Source: Planctomycetaceae bacterium (GTDB lineage: Bacteria > Planctomycetota > Planctomycetia > Planctomycetales > Planctomycetaceae). From it: a stretch of DNA of 64,000 nucleotides. The notes beneath the pieces are model-generated. The model was not told where the DNA came from. It ran no database searches and worked only from the letters and a program-made list of their open reading frames with translations. The DNA is taken from NCBI GenBank assembly GCA_024742875.1, contig JANSXP010000001.1, positions 310,001 to 374,000 on the forward strand, given 5' to 3'. Position 1 is the stretch's first letter. Each line of letters begins with the position of its first letter. Position numbers and translations under genes: made by a program. Below are positions 37,381 through 46,259 of this stretch, piece after piece.

Positions 37381-39321
37381 GTGTGCGGGATCACGGGGTC
37401 AGTCTGGTGGCATTCAGAAAAAGCGATCGACGTCTCTGCGCTGAAGCGGATGACGGACGCCATTTCGCACCGTGGTCCGGATGCGGACGGTCAGCTGCAT
37501 CGCCCGCAGGCCACCGACAGGCCAACGGGCGTCGCCCTCGGCCATCGCCGACTGTCGATTATTGATGTCGCCGGCAGTGCCCAGCCTATGGGTAACGAAG
37601 ACGGTTCGGTGCAGATCGTCTTCAACGGCGAGATCTACAACTACCGGGAACTGCGGGATCCGCTGGTGCAGGCCGGCCATCAGTTTCGTACGGATGGAGA
37701 CACGGAAGTCATCGTGCATCTTTATGAGGAGCACGGGCTGGAGTTTGTCGATCATCTGCGAGGCATGTTCGCTCTGGCCATCTGGGACGCCCGGCAGCAG
37801 CGACTGGTCATCGCCCGCGATCGCATGGGTCAGAAGCCTTTCTTCTATCGCCTGGAAGAGGGCCGCTTTTCGTTTGCCAGTGAGCTGAAATCTTTGCTGC
37901 AGATTCCAGGCGTGCCGCGGCAGCTGGATCATGCCAGCGTGCTGCAGTTTTTGACGCTGCAGTATGTCCCCGCTCCGTTCTCCATGCTGCAGGGGTTTCA
38001 GCGACTGCCGCCGGCGACGATCGGCGTGCTGCAAAACGGACGGCTGGATGTCCGACGATACTGGACGCCACCATATGATGACTGGGATTCCAGCCGCACC
38101 AGTATCGCCGACTGGAAGGAAGAGCTGCGTCATGAACTCACTGAAGCTGTCCGGCTGCGGTTGCGCAGCGATGTGCCGCTGGGCGCGTTTCTGTCCGGTG
38201 GTATCGACTCCACGGTTATTACCGGATTGATGCAGGAGCAGCTGGACCGTCCCGTGCAGACGTTTTCCATCGGCTTTCCCGTGAAAGCGTTTGATGAACG
38301 GCACTATGCCCGTCAGGCGTCAGAAATGCTGGGAACTGATCATCGCGAAGCAGTCGTGGAGCCCGATGCGCTCAGCATTCTGCCCGAGTTGGTGTGGCAC
38401 TATGACGAACCGTTCGGAGACAGTTCGGCGATTCCGACCATGTACCTGTCCCGCATGGCGCGTGAGCATGTGACCGTCGCACTGACAGGCGATGCGGGTG
38501 ACGAACTGTTTTGCGGCTACGATCGTTATCGGGCTGTCCGCATGATGCAGCGCATGGCGCGGATGCCCAAATGGGCGCGACGTCTGACGGCCTCGGCGGC
38601 CGCGAAGCTGCCAGCGTCGGTGCGACAGAAATCCGTGCTGCGGCGTGGTAAGCGTTTTCTGGAATCGCTCGCCATGGATTCTGAGGAGCGTTACCTGAAC
38701 TGGGTGACCATCTTCAATCGACACCGCCTGCAGCAGCTGGTGACGCCGGAACTGTGGCGGGAGGCTGCCGACAGGAATCCGGCCCAGTGCATTTTTGATG
38801 CCTACACCATGTTTCCGCAGCGGGACTTTGTGACCCGCACGACGGCCGTGGATGTCGAAACCTATCTGCCGTTCGATCTGTTGACCAAAGTCGATATCGC
38901 CAGCATGAGCGTCGGGCTGGAATGTCGCAGTCCGTTTCTGGATCACAAAGTGGTGGAACTGGCCGCACGGATGCCGCTGGAGGTCAAGCAGTCGATGCAA
39001 CAGGGCAAACTGGTGCTCACGGAAACCTGTCGCGATCTGATTCCGCCCGATATCCAGACACGAAAGAAGATGGGCTTTGGCGTGCCCATTGATCACTGGT
39101 TCCGTGCAGAACTGAAACCTCTGCTGCACGACATTCTGCTCTCGCCCCGTTGTCTGGACCGCGGTCTGCTGAATGCAGACGAAGTGCGGCTGCTCGTGGA
39201 GCAGCACACGTCGGCGCAGTTCGATCACGCTTATCGCCTGTGGCATCTTTTGGTGCTGGAAGTCTGGCAGCGAATGTATCTGGATGCCCCGCCACCCCTG
39301 TCAGCACCGACCACTGTTTGA
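37381..39321 (+). CDS. asnB: asparagine synthase-like glutamine amidotransferase
   Basis: This is a 646-residue Ntn-type amidotransferase. It starts at GTG to give MCGITGSVWW, so Cys2 is the glutaminase nucleophile. The glutaminase domain runs to about residue 210 (LGHRRLSIIDVAG, VFNGEIYNYREL, ARDRMGQKPFFY). The synthetase domain has LSGGIDSTVITGL as PP-loop and TGDAGDELFCGYDRY. AsnB makes asparagine from aspartate and glutamine, but relatives in surface-polysaccharide or exosortase gene clusters amidate other acceptors. The context here (glycosyltransferase and AMP ligase neighbours) favours such a specialised role. Confidence 0.85.
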   Translation: MCGITGSVWWHSEKAIDVSALKRMTDAISHRGPDADGQLHRPQATDRPTGVALGHRRLSIIDVAGSAQPMGNEDGSVQIVFNGEIYNYRELRDPLVQAGHQFRTDGDTEVIVHLYEEHGLEFVDHLRGMFALAIWDARQQRLVIARDRMGQKPFFYRLEEGRFSFASELKSLLQIPGVPRQLDHASVLQFLTLQYVPAPFSMLQGFQRLPPATIGVLQNGRLDVRRYWTPPYDDWDSSRTSIADWKEELRHELTEAVRLRLRSDVPLGAFLSGGIDSTVITGLMQEQLDRPVQTFSIGFPVKAFDERHYARQASEMLGTDHREAVVEPDALSILPELVWHYDEPFGDSSAIPTMYLSRMAREHVTVALTGDAGDELFCGYDRYRAVRMMQRMARMPKWARRLTASAAAKLPASVRQKSVLRRGKRFLESLAMDSEERYLNWVTIFNRHRLQQLVTPELWREAADRNPAQCIFDAYTMFPQRDFVTRTTAVDVETYLPFDLLTKVDIASMSVGLECRSPFLDHKVVELAARMPLEVKQSMQQGKLVLTETCRDLIPPDIQTRKKMGFGVPIDHWFRAELKPLLHDILLSPRCLDRGLLNADEVRLLVEQHTSAQFDHAYRLWHLLVLEVWQRMYLDAPPPLSAPTTV

Positions 39322-39470
39322 GCGTGACTATGGCAACCGCCGGACCGCAGGGTGTGTGGTCTGTTCGCCTGCCGTCGATTTGAAGAATCCGACGGCTCAA
39401 ATCCGACTGGCGGGGGGCAGTTGCTAAACTGCAGCCGCTTTCCGTCGCCATTTTCTGATTCCGCGGATTC

Positions 39471-41135
39471 ATGAGCAGCCAATACCTGAACATCTCTGAT
39501 CGATTGAGTGAGTCCGCCAGGCTGGTGCCGCATCAACGGGCGGTCGTGTTTCCGGAAGGCCGAGACACCGCGGGGCGTGTCAGCTACACACAGCTGACGT
39601 TCGCCCAGCTGGATGCCGAAGCCACCCGTATCGCCCGCGGGCTGATCAAACTGGGCGCTCGGCCTGGCAGTCGACTGGCCATGTTTGTGCCGCCGTCCCT
39701 GGAGTCCATTGCGCTCACGTTTGGCGTGTTTCGTTCCGGCGCCGTGTGCACTTTGATCGATCCAGGCATGGGGCGGCAGAACGTGTTTGGCTGTCTGGAT
39801 CAGTGTGCTCCGCAGGGGTTCATTGCCATCCCGATTGTGCAGATGGTGCGGTGGCTGAAGTCGCGGCGATATCCCGACGCGAAGCTGAATATCGTGGTGG
39901 GCCCGCAGAAAAATCGTGTCGGTTGCACGTCTTATCAGAACCTGCTGCAACTGGGGGACGATGAGTCCATTAAGATTCCCCTCACCAAATCGACCGATCC
40001 GGCTGCCATCATTTTCACCAGCGGCAGCACGGGGCCGCCCAAAGGGGTGCTCTACGAACACGGCATGTTTGATGCACAGGTGGATCTGATTCGTGATCGC
40101 TTCGGCATCGCACCTGGAGAAGTCGACCTGCCCGGGTTTCCGCTGTTCGCGCTGTTCAACATCGCCATGCAGGTGACGACCGTCATTCCCGATATGGATC
40201 CTACGCGGCCCGCCAATGTGGATCCGGTGAAGATTCTGGAAGCGATTCGCAATCAGAATGTGACTCAGGCGTTTGGATCACCCGCGTTGTGGAACACGGT
40301 CGGGCGTTACTGCGATGAGCACAACATCAGGCTGCCAACGCTCAAACGCATTCTGTCAGCTGGTGCTCCCGTACCCAATCACGTGCTGCAGCGGATGCTT
40401 CGGGCTTTGCCCGAAGAAGCGGACATCTTCACGCCGTACGGCGCGACGGAGTGTTTGCCGGTGGCCGCCATTGGCGGTCGACAGGTGCTGTGTGAAACGG
40501 CCGGCCAAACAGCAGCGGGCGCTGGCACGTGTGTGGGCACTGTGTTTGACGGCATGCAGGTGAAGATCATCGAGATTGGTTTTGATCCGATTGCGGACAT
40601 CAACGGCACCACCGAATGTCCGCCAGGAGAGATTGGTGAGATTATCGTCAAAGGGCCGGTTGCCACGCGGGAGTATTTCCAGCGTCCTGACGGCACCGCG
40701 CTGGCCAAGATTAGCGATGGGGATACGTTCTGGCATCGTATGGGCGACACGGGCTATTTTGACGAGGCCGGACGACTGTGGTTTTGTGGTCGCAAAGCGC
40801 ACATGGTGTTCACGCCCACCGAGCGGCTGTTTTCTGTCCGCTGTGAGGCAATCTTCAACCAGCACGAACGCATCTATCGCACCGCCCTGGTAGGACTGGG
40901 CGAACGCGGACAGCAGACGCCCGCGATTGTGGCGGAACCGGAAGCCGGTCAGTTTCCCGAGTCGGCTGCTGCTCAGCAGACCCTTAAAAACGAACTGCTG
41001 GCACTGGGGCAGGCCAGTGAGCTGACGCGTTCTGTGCAAACCGTGATCCTGCATCGCTCACTGCCGGTCGACACACGGCACAACGTCAAAATCAACCGCG
41101 AAAAACTGGCCATCTGGGCGGCCGATCAGGTGTAG
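39471..41135 (+). CDS. AMP-forming ligase, OleC-like
   Basis: This is a 554-residue adenylate-forming enzyme. The ATP loop reads IIFTSGSTGPPKGVLY, the motif A5 region is IFTPYGATECLPVA, and MGDTGYFDEAGRLWFCGR gives A7-A8, with late Lys in HNVKINREKLAIW. The stretch FPLFALFNIAMQVTTVIPDM matches the OleC group of fatty-acyl ligases, which make beta-lactones in olefin biosynthesis. No oleA, oleB or oleD is adjacent, so the pathway is not established. The ATG at 39471 follows the amidotransferase stop by 149 bases. Confidence 0.8.
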   Translation: MSSQYLNISDRLSESARLVPHQRAVVFPEGRDTAGRVSYTQLTFAQLDAEATRIARGLIKLGARPGSRLAMFVPPSLESIALTFGVFRSGAVCTLIDPGMGRQNVFGCLDQCAPQGFIAIPIVQMVRWLKSRRYPDAKLNIVVGPQKNRVGCTSYQNLLQLGDDESIKIPLTKSTDPAAIIFTSGSTGPPKGVLYEHGMFDAQVDLIRDRFGIAPGEVDLPGFPLFALFNIAMQVTTVIPDMDPTRPANVDPVKILEAIRNQNVTQAFGSPALWNTVGRYCDEHNIRLPTLKRILSAGAPVPNHVLQRMLRALPEEADIFTPYGATECLPVAAIGGRQVLCETAGQTAAGAGTCVGTVFDGMQVKIIEIGFDPIADINGTTECPPGEIGEIIVKGPVATREYFQRPDGTALAKISDGDTFWHRMGDTGYFDEAGRLWFCGRKAHMVFTPTERLFSVRCEAIFNQHERIYRTALVGLGERGQQTPAIVAEPEAGQFPESAAAQQTLKNELLALGQASELTRSVQTVILHRSLPVDTRHNVKINREKLAIWAADQV

Positions 41136-41235
41136 TTTTCCGACAGCGTGGGCGCTGTGTCCTGTTTTGACGACTGGACAGCCAGTCTTGTTGATGGAGT
41201 ACTCAACGGTGACACGTTGGGAAATTCTGTTGTCG

Positions 41236-42021
41236 TCAGTCACGAAAAAACTCCTCAACGGCTGTTGTCACGCTGTGGACAAGCTCCGGGTCCATGAACT
41301 GATAGTCATCCGGAATGTCGAGAACATGGATTGTCGCCCAGGCCGTTTCGCCGGGGAATCGCGCGCGCAGTTGCTGTTCGTGTTTGCGTTCCATCACCAG
41401 GATGACGTCTGCCCAGCGAATGTCGTCCGCTGAGATCGTCTGCCGTGCCTTGCGGCTGGTGCCTTTCGACCGCGCCACGATGTGCTCGTGTCGGGCATAG
41501 ATTTTTTCGGCCGTGGGACTGCGCCACCGATTCATGGAGCAGACGAACAGGACATTCGTGGGAGTGGCACGCTGATTTGAGGTGGCCTTCGATACTGGAT
41601 GTCGGACGCTGCGATTGACGGCGTCCAGGGCCATGGGATACCAGTCTTCGTCAATCCAGTGTTCTCCAATGGGCAGCAGGCGCTGCACCGTCCAGCCGGC
41701 ATCACGCATGCTGTAAAGCATGGACTCCGCGGCGATCGAGTTGGTCGAATGAATGAGCGCCGGGCAGAGCGGGGGCTGTGCACACAGAAAGTCTGACACG
41801 TCGCGACCGTCACCGGGGTCCGGTTCTTCGGGTGTGTCGGTGAACAGGTCATGGTCCAGACAAATCAGATCCGGGGTGGCGTCCCGTTGTTGCCACGCAG
41901 CGATGAAATCCGGAGCCGTGCGGGCATTGACAATCTGAGCAGTCGGATGATGGCGGGAGATGATCGCCGCAAATCGGCGGATCCGATCGTGCTCGTCTTC
42001 GAGCATGAACAACAGCTTCAT
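41236..42021 (-). CDS. cREC receiver fused to low-molecular-weight tyrosine phosphatase
   Basis: This 261-residue two-domain protein begins MKLLFMLEDEHDRIRRFAAI, matching the cyclic-phosphate-processing receiver (cREC) family; its conserved acidic site is probably LICLDHDLF (Asp56/Asp58). Residues 156-261 match the small phosphotyrosine-phosphatase-like family: NVLFVCSMNRWRSPTAEKIY carries Cys161-x5-Arg167, with the VILVMERKHEQQL and DIPDDYQFMDPEL segments typical of it. The ATG at 42021 is chosen because the upstream extension to 42117 lies outside the cREC domain. The two domains are normally separate genes. A link with RNA repair or signalling is suggested by the cREC family but unproven. 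Confidence 0.8.
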   Translation of the reverse strand: MKLLFMLEDEHDRIRRFAAIISRHHPTAQIVNARTAPDFIAAWQQRDATPDLICLDHDLFTDTPEEPDPGDGRDVSDFLCAQPPLCPALIHSTNSIAAESMLYSMRDAGWTVQRLLPIGEHWIDEDWYPMALDAVNRSVRHPVSKATSNQRATPTNVLFVCSMNRWRSPTAEKIYARHEHIVARSKGTSRKARQTISADDIRWADVILVMERKHEQQLRARFPGETAWATIHVLDIPDDYQFMDPELVHSVTTAVEEFFRD

Positions 42022-42180
42022 CAGCGTTTCCTGTGGCTCAATCGATGTGGGAGAAAAATCTTCCGCCAGTCGCTGCAGCAGACCGTTGGGAAATCGGTAT
42101 GTCAATGACGACAGCACCTGCCTGTGGCACGTTCATCGTTGACGTGTCTTACGATAGCGCCATGCTGGAATACTGCCAGC

Positions 42181-42225
42181 CGGGGCAGATCGGGGCAGAT
42201 CGGGGCAGATCGGGGCAGATCGGGG
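42181..42225. repeat. 10-bp tandem repeat CGGGGCAGAT x4.5
   Basis: Four exact copies of CGGGGCAGAT run from 42181 to 42220, followed by a partial CGGGG. The array lies in the 290-base region between the divergent cREC-phosphatase gene and the small membrane protein. Ten bases is close to one DNA turn, so copies would sit on one face. Copy number may vary between strains. Confidence 0.9.
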
Positions 42226-42311
42226 TGAGCTGCTGTGGGCTGCCTGTATTGTGGCGGCGCACCAGCCATGATCGTTGGCGGCGTCTTCTGAAAAATTCAC
42301 GGAGAGCTGAT

Positions 42312-42665
42312 GTGTCAGAAGGTAAGTCGATTCGCTGGATTGTGATTGCGAGCATGCTGTTCGTGGCGTATCTGGGCTGGGGCTTTATGGCGGGGTCCTA
42401 TGCGGGCAGCGCGAATGCCGATGGCGTCGTGATCGGCCGTCGCGGAACCGCGGGGCTCACACTGATGGCATCGGCCATCTACTCGTTTATCGCCACGAGC
42501 GTCATGCAGTTGCCCGCGTTTTTTCAGGTGATCTCGTGGCACTTCTCCCATCGCATCTGGCTGCCGATTCTCATTGTGCTGGCCGAAATTGGAATTGCGG
42601 TCGGCGGCGTGGGCCTGAAGCGTTTGGAAGAGAATCTTTCAAAGCCACCCAAACGCCGCCGCTGA
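42312..42665 (+). CDS. small membrane protein with three predicted helices
   Basis: This is a 117-residue integral membrane protein of unknown function. It starts at GTG, with GGAGAG five bases upstream, as VSEGKSIRWIVIASMLFVAY. Helices are near residues 8-27, 48-66 and 78-100, and it ends in a Lys/Arg-rich tail (KPPKRRR) that should lie inside the cell. The longer frame from 42033 reads through the tandem repeat and has no family character, so it is rejected. The 10-bp repeat lies 87 bases upstream. Confidence 0.7.
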   Translation: MSEGKSIRWIVIASMLFVAYLGWGFMAGSYAGSANADGVVIGRRGTAGLTLMASAIYSFIATSVMQLPAFFQVISWHFSHRIWLPILIVLAEIGIAVGGVGLKRLEENLSKPPKRRR

Positions 42666-42819
42666 GTGGTCACGCTGTGCGGCTGTTGCCGGACACGTCA
42701 CTGTGTCCTGGCGGTGTTGGTTTGCTCGCATTTGCTGCCGGCAACACGAAAAACGGGTAACAAACTCTTTGGTTCTCCGCTCTAAAGATCAGACCAGCAC
42801 ACCCGAGCGGGAGAACGTC

Positions 42820-42939
42820 ATGAACACCGAATCAAAAAGCAGCCAGACCCAGAGTCAGCCACAGCCGCGCTCTGCAGACAGTGAGCTCAAGCAGCTGGAA
42901 CGTTTGTTGAACGCGTTTTTCGCCAGCACAGGAATCTAG
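42820..42939 (+). CDS. small hypothetical protein (39 aa)
   Basis: This short protein begins ATG at 42820 with a good purine-rich site (GCGGGAGAAC) upstream. It has a Gln/Ser/Pro-rich polar half (MNTESKSSQTQSQPQPRS) and an amphipathic C-terminal helix (ADSELKQLERLLNAFFASTG). The Shine-Dalgarno spacing and helix make it plausible, but length and lack of family mean it could be spurious. Confidence 0.4.
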   Translation: MNTESKSSQTQSQPQPRSADSELKQLERLLNAFFASTGI

Positions 42940-43035
42940 CACGGAACGTCGGCGTCAGCCGGTCATCCTGATGCTCGCATGAGCCGGCGGGCTGCAATAT
43001 CAGAGCAGAACCCACCAGCCTGTGGCTCTTTACCT

Positions 43036-43734
43036 CTACGAGGACGAGGTTTCCTCTGGCGGATTGCGCAGAGCGACGAGCAGAGGGCAGCTGCGTGGTA
43101 CATCATCGCCCTGACGATAGGGGACAAGCAACCGTCTTGACTGCTGAGCCAGCTCCCGTCGCACTTCACGTCTGCGGCCTTTGATCCGGGCGATTTTCAT
43201 CGTGTCGTACGCGGTTGTCTGATGCCGCATCCAGGCAATGACGGCCGATTCGGCCCGCTGCTCGACAGGGATCCGCTGTGTGCGGGCCACCGTTCCACTG
43301 CCGACGGGGGTGGCATGGGCGGCAATGCGATCGGCCAGCTGCTCGGCCAGTTCGGTGTAGCGGCCATGAAATCGCAGAAAGTGGAACACCGCCTGTCGAA
43401 AGGTGACCACATAGTCCTGCTGTTTTTTCTCCCTTCGCACGCTGTCGGCCGCGCGACGTTTGGCGTAGCTCTCGGTGGAGCGTTCCGCTTCCAGGTCAGT
43501 GCGGATTTTAGCGATGACCGCCGCGCTGGCGTAGACACCGCGGGAGAAGGTTCGTCGCCCTTTTTTCTCCTTGACCGTCCACGAAGGGCCGGCTGCCTTC
43601 ACCCGGCGTGTGAGTCCCGCATCACCTGGCGGCAGCAGTTCCCAGTCGGCCGGGACGTCCTCAACGCGGCCGCCGGGAAAGACGACCGTGCGTTCACGAA
43701 TGCCGGGCGAGACTTCCTGGGACTGACTGGCCAT
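43036..43734 (-). CDS. DUF2293 domain protein
   Basis: This is a 232-residue basic protein. The C-terminal half resembles DUF2293: RAESAVIAWMRHQTTAYDTM preceded by HATPVGSGTVARTQRIP, then a Lys/Arg-rich run (RIKGRRREVRRELAQQSRRL). The N-terminal half has a Trp-containing short domain (ADWELLPPGDAGLTRRVKAA). The high positive charge suggests nucleic-acid binding, but no function is established. It starts 39 bases after the sucD stop on the same strand, so it is probably read from the sucCD transcript. Confidence 0.7.
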   Translation of the reverse strand: MASQSQEVSPGIRERTVVFPGGRVEDVPADWELLPPGDAGLTRRVKAAGPSWTVKEKKGRRTFSRGVYASAAVIAKIRTDLEAERSTESYAKRRAADSVRREKKQQDYVVTFRQAVFHFLRFHGRYTELAEQLADRIAAHATPVGSGTVARTQRIPVEQRAESAVIAWMRHQTTAYDTMKIARIKGRRREVRRELAQQSRRLLVPYRQGDDVPRSCPLLVALRNPPEETSSS

Positions 43735-43772
43735 GAAACGACGGTCCCCGAGGCGACGCGTGCAAACAACCT

Positions 43773-44663
43773 TTAGCCGATGGCTTCTTTCATGGCGTCA
43801 CCCATGCCAGCCGGGCTGTCAGAGACAACAACGCCTGCCGCACGCAGTGCCGACATTTTTTCAGCCGCCGTACCGCCACCTCCGGAAATGATGGCACCGG
43901 CGTGGCCCATACGCTTGCCTGGAGGGGCCGTCTGACCGGCAATGAATCCCGCCACAGGTTTGGTGACGTTCGACTTGATGTAGTCGGCTGCTTCCTGCTC
44001 GGCACTGCCGCCGATTTCACCGATGACCAGAATGGCTTCCGTCTGCGGATCGTTCTGGAACATCTCCAGCAGGTCGATGTAGTTGGTTCCCGCAATTGGG
44101 TCGCCACCGATGCCAACAGCCGTGGACTGTCCCAGGCCCACCCGACCCAGCTGCCATGCCGCTTCGTAGGTGAGCGTGCCGCTTTTGCTGATGATGCCCA
44201 CAGAACCTGGTGAGTGGATGTAACCGGGCATGATGCCGATTTTGGCCACTCCGGGCGTGATCACACCCGGGCAGTTGGGACCGACCAGACGGGTTTTTGA
44301 ACCCTGCATGGCGTCACACACCTTGATCATGTCCACCACAGGAATGCCTTCCGTGATGGCGATGACCAGATCCATTTCTGCGTCCACCGCTTCCAGAATG
44401 GCGTCCGCACAGAAAGGAGGCGGCACAAAGACCATGGACGTGTTGGCGCCCGTCTTCTCTTTGGCTTCCCGCACGGAATTGAAAACGGGAAATCCGTCTA
44501 CGTCGCTGCCGCCTTTGCCGGGCGTCACGCCGCCGACAAACACGTCTGCGCCGGGACGGCATTCCTGGGCGTACTCACGACACTTCTGGCTGTGGAACAG
44601 ACCTGATTTGCCGGTGATGCCCTGGCAGATCACTTTGGTTTCTTCGGTGACAAGGATGCTCAT
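43773..44663 (-). CDS. sucD: succinate-CoA ligase alpha subunit
   Basis: The alpha subunit carries the phosphohistidine and binds CoA in the TCA cycle step between succinyl-CoA and succinate. At 296 residues it has the normal length. Signatures are [52 protein letters not shown] and [21 protein letters not shown], which contains the active-site His. It lies 76 bases downstream of sucC and upstream of a DUF2293 gene. Confidence 0.97.
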   Translation of the reverse strand: MSILVTEETKVICQGITGKSGLFHSQKCREYAQECRPGADVFVGGVTPGKGGSDVDGFPVFNSVREAKEKTGANTSMVFVPPPFCADAILEAVDAEMDLVIAITEGIPVVDMIKVCDAMQGSKTRLVGPNCPGVITPGVAKIGIMPGYIHSPGSVGIISKSGTLTYEAAWQLGRVGLGQSTAVGIGGDPIAGTNYIDLLEMFQNDPQTEAILVIGEIGGSAEQEAADYIKSNVTKPVAGFIAGQTAPPGKRMGHAGAIISGGGGTAAEKMSALRAAGVVVSDSPAGMGDAMKEAIG

Positions 44664-44739
44664 GTCGGAAACTTTGATGAAGATTGAATGTTCGAGTGGA
44701 AGGAGGAGAACCGTTCAGCTGGACGTCCAGTCAATCGGC

Positions 44740-45927
44740 TCAGGCAGACAGGGAGCTGACCACTTTCTCGGCCGCATCGGTCAGATCAGCCGCCGTGATG
44801 ATGTCGCGACCGCAGCCATCGAGCATCTCACGTGCTTTCTCCACATTGGTTCCTTCCAGGCGCACCACCAGTGGCACGGTGATGCCCACTTTTTCGTAGG
44901 CTTCCAGCAGGGCTTCCACAATGACGTCACACCGCATGATGCCGCCAAAAATGTTCACCAGAATGGCCTTCACGTTGTCATCCGAGAGGATGATACGAAA
45001 GGCCTCAGATACCTGATCGACATTGGCACCACCCCCCACGTCCAGGAAGTTGGCCGGCTCTCCACCGTGCAGCTTGATCAGGTCCATGGTGCTCATCGCC
45101 AGACCCGCACCGTTGACCAGGCAGCCGATGTTGCCGTCCAGATTGACGTAGCTCAGCCCTGCGTCTCCCGCTTGCACTTCGGAAGGATCTTCTTCCGACA
45201 GGTCGCGAAGTTCGACAATGTCTTTGTGGCGGAACAGAGCGTTGTCGTCAAAGCTGACTTTGGCATCGAGTGCCAGCAGTTGACCTTCGTCGGTCAGCAC
45301 CAGCGGATTGATTTCCGTCATGCTGCAGTCCAGGTCCACAAAGAACTGGCACAGCTTCGGCAGGAATTTTTCGGCACTGCGGACGGCCGTTTTGTCAAAG
45401 CCCAGAGCATAGGCCAGCTTGCGGGCCTGATACGGAAACAGGCCGGCGTTCAGATCGAACGGTTCCGTCAGGATTTTTTCCGGACTGTTGTGAGCCACTT
45501 CCTCGATCTCCATGCCGCCTTCAGACGACATGATCAGCACCGGGCCGCCCACTTCGCGGTCGACAACAATGCCCAGGTACAGCTCCCGGGCAATATTGAG
45601 TCCCTGTTCCACAAACAGCGTATTGACCTGCTTGCCTTCCTCGCCCGTCTGAATGGTGACCAGCGTGTTGCCCAGCATTCGCTCGGCGTTCTCCCGCGCT
45701 TCCTGGGCCGAGCGAACCAGCACCACGCCCGCCTGCTCGGGTTCTTCCTTGAATCGCCCTTTGCCGCGACCGCCGGCGTGAATCTGCGATTTGACGACAG
45801 CAATCGCTCCGCCGAGGGTGTCATAGGCGGCCGCCACTTCGTCAGCCGTCCTGCAGACAATGCCTTCGGGTACGGCCACCCCCGCTTTTTTCAGCAGAGA
45901 TTTGGCCTGATATTCGTGGATCTTCAT
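44740..45927 (-). CDS. sucC: succinate-CoA ligase beta subunit
   Basis: This nucleotide- and succinate-binding subunit has 395 residues. The start [20 protein letters not shown], the ATP-grasp [19 protein letters not shown]-like [33 protein letters not shown] and [20 protein letters not shown] are family signatures. A TATAGT (46007-46012 on the minus strand, 5/6 -10 match) about 80 bases upstream of the start could be its promoter, although no -35 is clear. Confidence 0.97.
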   Translation of the reverse strand: MKIHEYQAKSLLKKAGVAVPEGIVCRTADEVAAAYDTLGGAIAVVKSQIHAGGRGKGRFKEEPEQAGVVLVRSAQEARENAERMLGNTLVTIQTGEEGKQVNTLFVEQGLNIARELYLGIVVDREVGGPVLIMSSEGGMEIEEVAHNSPEKILTEPFDLNAGLFPYQARKLAYALGFDKTAVRSAEKFLPKLCQFFVDLDCSMTEINPLVLTDEGQLLALDAKVSFDDNALFRHKDIVELRDLSEEDPSEVQAGDAGLSYVNLDGNIGCLVNGAGLAMSTMDLIKLHGGEPANFLDVGGGANVDQVSEAFRIILSDDNVKAILVNIFGGIMRCDVIVEALLEAYEKVGITVPLVVRLEGTNVEKAREMLDGCGRDIITAADLTDAAEKVVSSLSA

Positions 45928-46120
45928 TCGGAGTTTCCGAGACGCATGCGTTGAGGAAGTTCGCTAAAACGTTCGCCCTGCCGGGTCCACCGTCGGGCGA
46001 TTCGAGACTATAGCGAGCGGGCGAGAGTCGTTCGAGCCACGCCATAACGGCGTTCGGTGGAATTCGGCAGATTGCGGTATTCCACTTGTCGACGGCAGGA
46101 TGACAGTTTGCGGCGCACGA

Positions 46121-46149
46121 AAAAAGCAGCCTGCCAGGCAGGCTGCTTC
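46121..46149 (-). terminator. intrinsic terminator after the second LuxR gene
   Basis: On the minus strand a perfect 11-bp stem AGCAGCCTGCC / GGCAGGCTGCT with one central base is followed by TTTTTT. It lies 110 bases after the stop of the regulator at 46260 and well upstream of the sucC start, so it isolates the two units. Confidence 0.85.
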
Positions 46150-46259
46150 TGTGTCGCTGCGATGTCCGTGTCACCTTCCGTCACTCAGAGATGGACCTCC
46201 CCGGCACGGCCGCCGATGTGCGGTGTCTGCAGGGGGAGGGCTCACGAACGCGTTTTCGC

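Noticed and set aside
42033-42311. Upstream extension of the small membrane protein
   Set aside because: The extension translates the 10-bp tandem repeat and has no family character; the GTG at 42312 has a good GGAGAG ribosome site.
44230-45954. Long 574-codon plus-strand frame across sucC and sucD
   Set aside because: It is antisense to two secure genes, has no family features and a His/Gln/Arg-rich composition. High-GC codon bias of the real genes keeps the opposite frame open.
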